Of a DNA stretch of 64,000 nt, positions 8,703-16,898 are shown piece after piece. Position numbers and translations under genes: made by a program. How positions within the stretch are numbered: position 1 is the first letter of the stretch; the number at the start of each line of letters is the position of its first letter. Below the pieces are notes generated by a model. The model saw nothing but the letters and a program-made list of their open reading frames with translations. It made no database searches and was not told where the DNA came from. The stretch is from CBDFNC01 sp965249895 (GTDB lineage Bacteria; Pseudomonadota; Gammaproteobacteria; Enterobacterales; CBDFNC01), in the NCBI GenBank assembly GCA_965249895.1, contig CBDFNC010000004.1, positions 930,001 through 994,000 on the forward strand, written 5' to 3'.

Positions 8703-10442
8703 TCAAGGGGCCGAATAGGAACTGATATAGGTTTGAAACTCGTTCATAGGTAAAGGTTTAGAGTAGTAGTAACCCTGAATTTCATCATTTTCCGCCAAAT
8801 ATTGGCGCAAAAACTCAAGTTGAGATTGCTGCTCTATACCTTCTGCCACAATCTGGAGTTTCAGTTGATGGGCCAAGCCGATAATGGCAATAGCTATGGT
8901 CTTTTCTTCGTCATTGTCAGGCAAATTTCGAACGAAACTGCGATCGATCTTGAGCCGATTTAACGGCAGTTTACTCAGGTACTCCAGCGAGGAATGGCCC
9001 GTGCCGAAATCATCCACACTGACGCCTATTCCCTCTTCCTTCAGCGCGTTTAAGTTGGTCATGGTCACATCCAGGTTTTCCATCATTTGGCTTTCGGTGA
9101 TCTCCAACTCCAGACTTGCGGGATTTAAACCTGACTTATGCAAAATCGTTAACACTCTTTGACTGTATTCCGGCTCGCCTAATTCACAGCTTGATACATT
9201 CACCGCGATGCGAAAATCTACAAATCCCTGCTGCTGGATTTTCACCGCGCACAAACAAGCCTGCTTCAGTACCCAGCTTCCCAAGCGGCCCATTAATCCC
9301 ATCTCAATCGCCATCGAGACTACTACTTCAGGGTTGACCCACTGGCCGTCCTTCATCTGCCAGCGCAATAATGCCTCTGCACACGTCACCTTGGTACCAG
9401 CGGCATTGAGCATGGGTTGAAAATACAGCGTAAGTGCATCGGCTGAAACAGCCTGGCTAAGGGCATTGGCCATCTCACTGCGCTGTTCGGCAATGCGATT
9501 TAGTGCCGGAGAATAAAAGCGACAGCACGAGCCGCCTTCACGTTTTGCTTGACTGAAAGCCGTCTCCATGCCAGTCATCATCTCTTTTACCGTATTCACA
9601 TCATCGGCATAACTGCATACCCCAATGCTGCAAGTTATCCTGGCCTCCCCCTTCAGCAAGTCAAACGGCTGCTCCATAACATCCACCAGGCGGACTAACT
9701 TGCTAAAAATAAATTGTGCGTCTAATCGGTTGGGTTGGCCGGACTCTATCAGGATGCCGAAGTTGTGCTCTGATAGCCGGGCAATAGTATCGCTACTGCG
9801 CAAATAATCCTTGAGTCTGGCCGCAGCAGACACCAGCAACAGATCTTTCATCCCCTGCCCTAACGATTCAGCCACTATATCCAATCGGCCCAGGCCTAGT
9901 TTGGCCAACACAAAAGGGACGCGATCTGTGGTCATGGTAGATTCACTGAAAATGCAAATAAGATGCTTTAACCGCTCTTCAAACAGGAAGGCGTTAGGGA
10001 TACCAATCAGGTTGTCATAAGTAGCCAGTTGCTCCGACAAGTGGGATAACAGACCCTCATTTTGTTTTCTGATAATGCTCACCAGGATAATTTTGGCCAG
10101 CTCACAGGGTTCATTTTTGATATTTTCGATAAAGATGCAGTCCTGGGCGCCACTGCCAACCCCAAGCTCCAGCGTTGGCAGGTTAAACCTGTGCTCCAAC
10201 AGCAAAACCGCCAGACGTGTGTATTGCTGGCTTAACCGACCACACACATCGATGGCATCATAGTCTGATTGCAGGCCCCCCATCACCAATAGATCATAAT
10301 CTTGCTTCGCCAGCGCCTGGCGGGCACAGGACTCGTTGTTTACCTGCAGAATATTTACCTCAAGCCATTCATTGCCCTTTATCAGTTGGCAAAATTCACT
10401 GCTCCGATCTGCTCTGGTGTCCAGGATAAGGATAGAAATCAA
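8703..10442 (-). CDS. Pseudo-receiver / degenerate GGDEF / EAL protein, probable c-di-GMP phosphodiesterase
   Basis: About 579 residues with three domains: an N-terminal receiver-like domain that has lost the phospho-Asp (DLLVMGG where an Asp is expected), a degenerate GGDEF domain (ARLSEHNFG replaces the GG(D/E)EF loop), and a C-terminal EAL domain with intact signature residues (CAEALLRW, LEITESQ, DDFGTGHSS, KIDRSF, VAEGIE). It probably hydrolyses c-di-GMP, with the other domains regulatory. The frame opens at a TTG at 10475, but a TTG at 10442 with AGGAG six bases upstream is the better start. It lies 127 bases upstream of the che operon on the same strand and diverges from sbcB. Confidence 0.86.
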   Translation of the reverse strand: MISILILDTRADRSSEFCQLIKGNEWLEVNILQVNNESCARQALAKQDYDLLVMGGLQSDYDAIDVCGRLSQQYTRLAVLLLEHRFNLPTLELGVGSGAQDCIFIENIKNEPCELAKIILVSIIRKQNEGLLSHLSEQLATYDNLIGIPNAFLFEERLKHLICIFSESTMTTDRVPFVLAKLGLGRLDIVAESLGQGMKDLLLVSAAARLKDYLRSSDTIARLSEHNFGILIESGQPNRLDAQFIFSKLVRLVDVMEQPFDLLKGEARITCSIGVCSYADDVNTVKEMMTGMETAFSQAKREGGSCCRFYSPALNRIAEQRSEMANALSQAVSADALTLYFQPMLNAAGTKVTCAEALLRWQMKDGQWVNPEVVVSMAIEMGLMGRLGSWVLKQACLCAVKIQQQGFVDFRIAVNVSSCELGEPEYSQRVLTILHKSGLNPASLELEITESQMMENLDVTMTNLNALKEEGIGVSVDDFGTGHSSLEYLSKLPLNRLKIDRSFVRNLPDNDEEKTIAIAIIGLAHQLKLQIVAEGIEQQSQLEFLRQYLAENDEIQGYYYSKPLPMNEFQTYISSYSAP

Positions 10443-10627
10443 TCGGTACTCCTGGGAGGTTATATAACGAGTCAAGACTCTTTTAAGATTAGATGAAGAA
10501 GAAAATCAGCGCCAAGCTCACTTATTGCTCTTGTTTGCTGGTGAAAGCATCACACTCCCCAACGTTCTGGGTTATCATTGCCCCATTAGCGGCGGCTAAA
10601 AAATTAAGCCACAAGATAGTGATAATA

Positions 10628-12043
10628 ATGACAAACCAAGCATCTTTTTTCTGGCACGACTACGAGACTTTCGGCATCAGTCCGGCCAACGACAGGCCCT
10701 CCCAGTTCGCCGGTATTCGCACCGACATGGATCTCAATATCATCGGCGATCCCCTGGAGCTGTATTGTCGACCTCCCAGCGACTACCTGCCGCAACCCGA
10801 AGCCTGCCTGCTCACGGGGATCACCCCACAACAAGCATTGGCCAAAGGAGTCAATGAAGCGGAGTTTATCCGCCAAATTCATCAGGCCTTCAGCCAGCCG
10901 GGTACTTGTGTGGTGGGTTACAACAATATTCGCTTCGATGACGAAGTCACCCGGTTTTGCCTGTACCGTAATTTTTATGATCCCTATGCCAGGGAATGGC
11001 AAAACGGCAACTCCCGCTGGGATATTCTGGATATGGTTCGCGCCTGTTACGCCCTGAGGCCGGAGGGGATCAACTGGGTTTATGACGATGAAGGCAAGCC
11101 TAAGTTTAAACTGGAGCTGTTAACCCAGGCCAATGGTATCAGCCACCAGGATGCTCACGATGCGGTTGCCGATGTTATCGCCACCATAGAAATGGCCAAG
11201 CTGATTAAAAACGCGCAACCCAAGTTATTCCAATATCTTTTTTCTCTGCGTGATAAAAAAGAGGTGAGTAAACTCATCGATGTGGTGAACTACAAACCTC
11301 TGGTGCATATTTCCGGTATGTTTTCACCTTTGCACGGCTGTGCTTCTTATGTCGTCCCTTTGTCCTGGCATCCGACAAATAAAAACGCCGTGATCCTGGT
11401 GGACCTCAATCAGGATGTTAGCCCCCTGTTTGACTATGATGCAGACACCCTGCGGGAGCACCTGTATACCAAGACGCTTGACCTGCCGGAGGGTATCAGC
11501 CGGCCTCCCCTTAAGTTGCTGCATATCAATAAGTGCCCTGTGCTGGCACCGGCGAAAACCCTGACGGAACAAAGGGCCGACGAACTAGGTATTGACCGGG
11601 AATTATGTCGTCAGTCTCTTAACCGACTGCAGGCAGCACCAGAGCTCAGGGAGAAATTACTGGCGATTTACCAGCAGGAGCACAGCAATGATCAACAACA
11701 AGATCCGGACCGTATGTTATATACCGGTGGTTTCTTCAGCCGGGGTGATAAAGCGAGCATGGATATCATCCGGGATACGTCGCCGGATCAGTTAACCCAC
11801 CGTCAGTTCCAATTTGAAGATAGTCGGCTTGCCGAGATGTTGTTCCGCTACCGGGCCCGCAACTTCCCCGACAGCCTGAATAAGGAAGAAATGGCCCAGT
11901 GGCAACTGCACAGGGAACAAGTGCTGGGTAATAAAGTCCAGAGTTACGTGCAGGAGCTGGAATCCCTGGCGCTGGTGCATCAGGAAAATGAATCAGCCGT
12001 CACCATCATTAAATCCCTCTACGACTATGTACAAACGCTCTAG
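10628..12043 (+). CDS. sbcB: Exodeoxyribonuclease I
   Basis: Single-strand-specific 3'-5' DNA exonuclease acting in recombination and mismatch repair. The 471-residue product is close to the E. coli length (475). DEDD-type catalytic residues are visible in FFWHDYETFG (Asp11, Glu13), GYNNIRFDDEV and SHQDAHDAVADV, and the C-terminal half carries the exonuclease I SH3-like/helical extension (LYTGGFFS, LLFRYRARNFP-like LFRYRARNFP). The frame extends upstream to 10493, but the ATG at 10628 gives the family N-terminus. It is the only gene of its unit; a small lipoprotein gene converges on it two bases after its stop. Confidence 0.95.
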   Translation: MTNQASFFWHDYETFGISPANDRPSQFAGIRTDMDLNIIGDPLELYCRPPSDYLPQPEACLLTGITPQQALAKGVNEAEFIRQIHQAFSQPGTCVVGYNNIRFDDEVTRFCLYRNFYDPYAREWQNGNSRWDILDMVRACYALRPEGINWVYDDEGKPKFKLELLTQANGISHQDAHDAVADVIATIEMAKLIKNAQPKLFQYLFSLRDKKEVSKLIDVVNYKPLVHISGMFSPLHGCASYVVPLSWHPTNKNAVILVDLNQDVSPLFDYDADTLREHLYTKTLDLPEGISRPPLKLLHINKCPVLAPAKTLTEQRADELGIDRELCRQSLNRLQAAPELREKLLAIYQQEHSNDQQQDPDRMLYTGGFFSRGDKASMDIIRDTSPDQLTHRQFQFEDSRLAEMLFRYRARNFPDSLNKEEMAQWQLHREQVLGNKVQSYVQELESLALVHQENESAVTIIKSLYDYVQTL

Positions 12044-12045
12044 CC

Positions 12046-12393
12046 CTATTCCCAATAGGTTCTGGCAAATCGCTTAATGTAAGAAAGCTCGCCCAGCTGC
12101 GCGAGCTTTTCCTTAAATCCGGGAGCCAGGCTATTGCCGATGCTCAATAATTCTTCCTCGCTGCAAGCTATCCGACCTGGAGAGTGAGGATAAAAACTGA
12201 TTTCGGGAAAGATCCCCAGCACTTCCGACCGCGCTGACGGTGGAATACAAAACTCAAAATCTAGGGCGACCCCGTTAACCAGCCCCTGTTTATCAAGCAT
12301 TTCTGGGTCAAAATCCCATTTCTTTTCTGCGCCGGCACAAGCAGTTAGCCAAAAGGTCAAAATAACGGCGAAAAACAGGCAGGTTTTTTGCAT
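12046..12393 (-). CDS. Small putative lipoprotein, function unknown
   Basis: Not recognised. The product starts with a short signal peptide ending in a lipobox (FWLTAC, lipid-modified Cys19 from the ATG at 12393), so it is probably an envelope lipoprotein of about 97 mature residues. The mature part contains two Cys in FCIPPSAR and RIACSEEE that could pair. An alternative ATG at 12429 adds 12 residues (MNFFTPTTRLKY) and has a weak AGAG upstream; neither start has a strong ribosome site. It converges on sbcB with only two bases between stops. Confidence 0.65.
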   Translation of the reverse strand: MQKTCLFFAVILTFWLTACAGAEKKWDFDPEMLDKQGLVNGVALDFEFCIPPSARSEVLGIFPEISFYPHSPGRIACSEEELLSIGNSLAPGFKEKLAQLGELSYIKRFARTYWE

Positions 12394-12577
12394 GTATTTT
12401 AGTCTAGTTGTGGGGGTAAAGAAGTTCATAAGCTCTGCTGATTGATTGAGATAATTAAATGTTTATAACCTTAATGTCTATTCCTTGATCAAAAACCGGA
12501 TCCAACGCAAGTTTATGGCCTTTTAACCACCATAGGACAAAGAGTTACCTTATACTGCCGGTGCGTGAGGAGATCCT

Positions 12578-13105
12578 ATGATTAAGCACATTGCCTTGTT
12601 AACCGTTTTTTTTAGCGTACATGCCGTGGCTGATGGAACAGGCATACTGGATAACAAGATTAAGTCCCATTTACTGGGTAAAAGCTATTTATATCAGTTG
12701 TCAACGGACAGCTACAGCACACTGTCCACTGCATTTGACAACTTGTATAAAAAAACCCAATTAACCACTGAAATTACCGACAGCGCCTTTCAGAAGACAT
12801 CCCTGTATGATCTGGTCGCCCTTCCCCTGATTTCTGCGCCGGGCCAGGATGTCCAGTTTGAGGTATTCGGTCAGTTCTACGACAAAAGACATCAACACTT
12901 AAGTCCGCTCTCCAGCAATGCCGTGTTATATGATTACATGGAGCAAAGTCGCCGAGCCAATCAAAGGAAAGATACGTTAGCCGTGGGTTTCGGTATGAGC
13001 TTTGACGTCGCGCCCGATGTCAGCGTGAAAACGCTTTATTCTACCGGCCAGATACCGGGTCATGGCGACAGCAACTTCAGCATCGGCTTCGAGTTTAAGA
13101 ATTAA
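12578..13105 (+). CDS. Exported protein of unknown function, possibly a small outer-membrane protein
   Basis: Not recognised. The 175-residue product has a Sec signal peptide (MIKHIALLTVFFSVHAVADG) and a C-terminal half with alternating hydrophobic residues (TLAVGFGMSFDVAPDVSVKTLY, SNFSIGFEFKN), ending close to an aromatic residue, which resembles outer-membrane beta strands. A strong ribosome site (GAGGAG, five bases before ATG) supports translation. It stands alone between a lipoprotein gene on the other strand and cdd. Confidence 0.68.
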   Translation: MIKHIALLTVFFSVHAVADGTGILDNKIKSHLLGKSYLYQLSTDSYSTLSTAFDNLYKKTQLTTEITDSAFQKTSLYDLVALPLISAPGQDVQFEVFGQFYDKRHQHLSPLSSNAVLYDYMEQSRRANQRKDTLAVGFGMSFDVAPDVSVKTLYSTGQIPGHGDSNFSIGFEFKN

Positions 13106-13323
13106 CCCTGGCGTCAGTTGTAGCAATACCTTAGCTGCGTTGCGATGTATTGTGAATACACCGACTTCGGCTAAAAATCTCTTCCTATATCTTGCTGATT
13201 TTACTTCGCACGCCTGGTATGCACCACTGTTTTTATTATGATTATCGTTCCTGTGATCTTCCCCCTGTTTGTATTCCTGCTAACTGGTTATTCTTAGCCC
13301 CCAATAAGACTCCAGGAATTTAG

Positions 13324-14208
13324 ATGAATACTTTGACAAAGCAGGCCTTAAGCAACATTTCCGGCTCCATTGCAGATCAGCTTTCACCCTGGTTGGAAAC
13401 TCATGCTTTTTGTGGTTTTTTACCTGCCGAACTCATTAACCAGGTGCAAACCAACCTAGGACTCGACAGGCCCAGCCTGATGCAGGGCTTATTGCCATTT
13501 GCCGCAACCTTCGCAAAACCTGAAGTGTCCGACTTTTATGTGGGGGTTGTGCTGGAGGGGGCCAGTGGCAACTGGTATCTCGGTGCCAACCTTGAGCTAC
13601 CCGGATTAAGTTTAAACAACAGTTTGCACGGCGAGCAGTCCGCTATCGCCAACGCCTGGAACCAGGATGAAAAATCCTTGCGTTCCCTGGCTGTTAACGC
13701 CAGTCCTTGTGGCCATTGTCGCCAGTTTATTCGCGAGTTGGCAGGACTGGACAAGCTTACCGTCTATATTCCAAACACCCAGGGTACAGAGATCCATACC
13801 CTGCTACCGGACAGCTTTGGGCCACAAGATTTAGGCGTATCTCAGGCCCTGCTCAGCCATCCCCAACAAACGATGCAACTGAACACAGCCGATCCCCTGG
13901 TGCAAACCGCATTAGCGCAGGCCAACCTGAGTTATGCCCCCTATACCCAGAGTTATGCCGCTGTCGTCCTGCTGGCTGAGGAGCAGACGTTTATCGGCCG
14001 TTATGCGGAGAATGCAGCGTTTAACCCAAGCCTGTCACCTCTGCAGGCAGCCTTGTCCCAACTGGCCCTCCATGGGCTGACCTTTGCGCAAATCGAGCGC
14101 GTAGCACTGGTTGAAAACGAAAAGGGCAAGATAAGCCATACAGAAAATACGGCGACAGCATTAGCTTCGGTATCTAAGGTCGAACTTGAAGTTTATCAAG
14201 CCAGCTGA
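13324..14208 (+). CDS. cdd: Cytidine deaminase
   Basis: Pyrimidine salvage enzyme deaminating cytidine and deoxycytidine to uridine and deoxyuridine. At 294 residues it matches the long, homodimeric enterobacterial type. The catalytic zinc site is complete and in E. coli-like positions: His102 and Glu104 in SLHGEQSAI, Cys129 and Cys132 in SPCGHCRQF. A second, degenerate deaminase-like half occupies the C-terminal region. It appears monocistronic; 218 bases separate it from the preceding gene and 544 from imuA. Confidence 0.95.
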   Translation: MNTLTKQALSNISGSIADQLSPWLETHAFCGFLPAELINQVQTNLGLDRPSLMQGLLPFAATFAKPEVSDFYVGVVLEGASGNWYLGANLELPGLSLNNSLHGEQSAIANAWNQDEKSLRSLAVNASPCGHCRQFIRELAGLDKLTVYIPNTQGTEIHTLLPDSFGPQDLGVSQALLSHPQQTMQLNTADPLVQTALAQANLSYAPYTQSYAAVVLLAEEQTFIGRYAENAAFNPSLSPLQAALSQLALHGLTFAQIERVALVENEKGKISHTENTATALASVSKVELEVYQAS

Positions 14209-14708
14209 TCCTTTATTAACGTCAGCAAGCGGCTGGACTCTGCACTAGAGAATACAAGCTGAAGACCCGAGGCAAAGTTCAGTTTTCTTGCCGTCGGCTA
14301 AAAGGTAAATGACGAGCCGATAACGATTTTCCCATCCATATTTAGGGGTCAGCTATTGGCTTCCAGAGCAAAAATGGTTTAGCTGATTAAGGACACCACT
14401 TTCCTCCCCCGCGCAGTAACGGTTATTAGCATAACCAGCGCTCCCTTGTCACCCTCACCGGCAACCCCAAAGTCGAGACTGAACTCCGTCGCATCTCTGG
14501 CCCGCTAGATAGCTGCTTTCAGGGAGTCGTTCGGTGCGACTTAACCAGTACCTTAACCTGGGCCTTCCTCTTCTTCAGCTTTTGGTTCCTGCAACAAACT
14601 CTTGAATACAGGGGGAAGCTATATTTTATCGTTTTGAATTTTAGGTACTTTTTATATCAGGGTGGTAAAGGGAAATAGAAATTACTTGCATCTTAAACAA
14701 AATAAAAC
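14209..14708. other. Noncoding stretch between cdd and the imuA SOS boxes
   Basis: About 500 bases with no open frame that looks like a gene on either strand and no RNA gene I can recognise. A loose inverted repeat (GGGGTCAGCTA ... TAGCTGA near 14345-14390) is present. The stretch could be an old gene remnant, but I cannot identify one. Confidence 0.5.
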
Positions 14709-14728
14709 TACTGTATATCTATACACAC
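14709..14728 (+). promoter_or_regulatory. LexA (SOS) box 1 upstream of imuA
   Basis: The 16-base core CTGTATATCTATACAC (14711-14726) matches the gammaproteobacterial LexA consensus CTGT-N8-ACAG at all but one core position and has the AT-rich alternating centre. It lies 26 bases before the imuA ATG. Placement in front of the SOS mutasome operon is what is known for imuA-imuB-dnaE2. Confidence 0.85.
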
Positions 14729-14745
14729 TGTATAAATGAACAGGA
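14726..14745 (+). promoter_or_regulatory. LexA (SOS) box 2 upstream of imuA
   Basis: CTGTATAAATGAACAG at 14728-14743 is an exact CTGT-N8-ACAG match. It starts 17 bases after box 1, so the two 20-base sites touch; two LexA dimers could bind side by side and give tight repression. The second box ends nine bases before the imuA start codon, over the ribosome-binding region. Confidence 0.85.
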
Positions 14746-14752
14746 TCATCAG

Positions 14753-15421
14753 ATGGATACACAGTTGACCCAACTATTAAATAATCAGCAAGTATGGCAA
14801 GGAAAGCACTGGAGCAATTACCAGGTAAGTAGTGAATCAAGCTGTTATCCAGATGTAGATAAAAACCTGCCAGGCCATGGCTGGCCCAAAGGCGCTCTCA
14901 CCGAACTGCTGTGCGATCAACAGGGTATTGGTGAACTTTCTTTGCTGATCCCGGCGTTGGCTAAACTCAGTCAGCAGAAGCGCTGGATCCTGTGGGTTGC
15001 CCCCCCTTTTATGCTAAACGCACCTGCCCTGCAGGATGCTGGGGTGGATACTAGCCGTATCCTTGTGGTTCATGCCGAACAGGTAAAAGATGTACTCTGG
15101 GCCCTGGAGAAAGGGTTAAAAAGTGGAGGTTGCAGCGCCGTGCTTGGTTGGGTAGAAAATATGGCTCCAAACACAGCGCGCCGTCTGCAACTCGCCGCCG
15201 AGCAGAGTCAGAGCCTGGCCTTTCTATTCAGGCCACAATCCCAGCAACAACAGACCTCTCCTTCAGCTATTCGAGCCCTGGTATCCAGCGGTGAAACGGA
15301 TAAGGTCGAAGTGGAACTGTTCAAGCGTCGGGGCGCCTGGCCGATGACGGCTTTTCAGGCTGAGTTAGGACGCAGAGATATCTATCGCCCCGAGCTTATC
15401 CAAGGGTTAAGGCCCCATTAA
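14753..15421 (+). CDS. imuA: ImuA, RecA-like accessory protein of the SOS mutasome
   Basis: 222-residue SulA/RecA-like protein required with ImuB and DnaE2 for damage-induced mutagenesis. The start resembles other ImuA proteins (HGWPKGALTELLCDQQGIGELSLLIPALAKLS), a RecA core in which a true Walker A is not preserved; later KRWILWVAPPF and ALEKGLKSGGCSAVLGWVE follow the family pattern. It is the first gene of the imuA-imuB-dnaE2 operon, directly behind two LexA boxes, with a 13-base gap to imuB. Confidence 0.88.
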   Translation: MDTQLTQLLNNQQVWQGKHWSNYQVSSESSCYPDVDKNLPGHGWPKGALTELLCDQQGIGELSLLIPALAKLSQQKRWILWVAPPFMLNAPALQDAGVDTSRILVVHAEQVKDVLWALEKGLKSGGCSAVLGWVENMAPNTARRLQLAAEQSQSLAFLFRPQSQQQQTSPSAIRALVSSGETDKVEVELFKRRGAWPMTAFQAELGRRDIYRPELIQGLRPH

Positions 15422-15434
15422 CCTGGTATAACTG

Positions 15435-16823
15435 ATGTTGTGGTTGTATCTGCATTTCCCTCACCTCGCCCTGGATAGCTACCACTTTGATCTGGGGAAA
15501 GAGCAACAGCTGGCTTTGTATAATAAGCAAAATATAATTACCCAATTCAGCCAGACCTTACGCCAATATGGGATTGAAACTGGGATCAGCGCCACCACCG
15601 CTTACGCCCTTTACCCCGATGTGGTGCTGCTGCCAGAGCAAGAGACTGATGCTCTGGAGGCGCTGGCAAACTGGGCTTACGACTTGTGTCCCCAGTTAGT
15701 CATTAACCCACCCGATGGCTTATTACTCGAAGTCAGTGGTATGCGTAAACTCTACCCCAGCCTTAGCGCCTATTGCCGGGAGCTTATGACAGGTCTGCAA
15801 GAGAAAGGTTACACCACTCAACTCGCTACTGGACAAACTCCCCTGGCCGCTAAGTTATTGGCAAAATCAGCAAAAGGCCGGTGCTTATCTGAGCCTAGGG
15901 CTCTGGTACAGCAACTGGACCGCCTGTTACTCGAGGAACTGGATATACCTACATCCAGTGCGGAAGCGCTTTTTAGTATGGGGATCCGGGATTACCCCAG
16001 CTTACAAAAACTACCTGCGGCTGAGCTGAGTAAACGATTTGGACCCGAGCTCACCCGCTATCTGCTGAAGTTAACTGGCCAGTTGCCGGATCCCCAGGAT
16101 TTTTATACACCGGAGCCCTGCTTCAGGCGCAAGCTCCACCTGACCTTTGATGCCGATGCCGCCAGTGCACTGTTATTCCCCCTAAAGCGTCTGTTAAGCG
16201 AGCTTGAATCCCATCTGCGCAGGTTACAGATGGCGACCCAAAGCCTGCTCCTGATCATGGGGCACAGAGCGCAAACCGACAGCTACCTGCAAATAGAAAC
16301 CGCTGAACCTCTGTATCAAAAGGAAGAGCTGTTACCCTTATTTCAGCTTAAATTGGAGCGAGTCCAGGTCTACGACACCATCACCGCAATAACACTGCAA
16401 GTGGATCAGCTTTCCCCCCAGATCAGAGCCGATGATGACCTTTTTCTGGGGGAAGAAAAGCAACACGCGGATAGTCAGCGGCTGCTGCGTGAACTACAAG
16501 CTAAGTTCGGCGAAGATAAGGTATCCGGACTTGTCGCCAGAGAGGATCACAGGCCTGAATTTGCCAGTATTTATCACCCTCCTGGTATGCCTGGCCCCCT
16601 ATGTCCTAAAGCCGGCCGACCCCTCTGGTTACTGCCGACTCCTGAGCCCCTTAATTATAGATATTTCTCCTTATTGGCAGGCCCGGAACGCCTGCAAGCT
16701 GCCTGGTGGACTCAGCAAGCTGTACAAAGAGATTATTTCGTCGCCCGCCATCACTCTGGCGGCCTTTGCTGGTTGTACAAAGACAAGCAGGGAAACTGGT
16801 TCCTGCACGGCTGGTTTTCATGA
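15435..16823 (+). CDS. imuB: ImuB, Y-family polymerase-like protein of the SOS mutasome
   Basis: 462-residue UmuC/DinB-like protein that bridges the beta clamp and DnaE2. The Y-family fold is recognisable (WLYLHFPHLALDSYHF at the start, then TLRQYGIETGISATTAYALYPDVVLL, GLLLEVSGMRKLYPS), but the catalytic acidic residues of active Y-family polymerases are not in place, as is usual for ImuB, which is non-catalytic. A possible clamp-contact segment (ADDDLFLGEE) is degenerate compared with QLxLF. Second gene of the operon; 75 bases precede dnaE2. Confidence 0.9.
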   Translation: MLWLYLHFPHLALDSYHFDLGKEQQLALYNKQNIITQFSQTLRQYGIETGISATTAYALYPDVVLLPEQETDALEALANWAYDLCPQLVINPPDGLLLEVSGMRKLYPSLSAYCRELMTGLQEKGYTTQLATGQTPLAAKLLAKSAKGRCLSEPRALVQQLDRLLLEELDIPTSSAEALFSMGIRDYPSLQKLPAAELSKRFGPELTRYLLKLTGQLPDPQDFYTPEPCFRRKLHLTFDADAASALLFPLKRLLSELESHLRRLQMATQSLLLIMGHRAQTDSYLQIETAEPLYQKEELLPLFQLKLERVQVYDTITAITLQVDQLSPQIRADDDLFLGEEKQHADSQRLLRELQAKFGEDKVSGLVAREDHRPEFASIYHPPGMPGPLCPKAGRPLWLLPTPEPLNYRYFSLLAGPERLQAAWWTQQAVQRDYFVARHHSGGLCWLYKDKQGNWFLHGWFS

Positions 16824-16898
16824 TCTGAGTACACTGCATGGACATCGAATTGCTCCGTCTTAGCAAATTTCTCCACACTGGTTTTTATTATCTCAATC

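Noticed and set aside
14209..14708. Degenerate transposase or toxin remnant between cdd and imuA
   Set aside because: I looked for one because of the length of the gap, but no frame or terminal repeat supports it.
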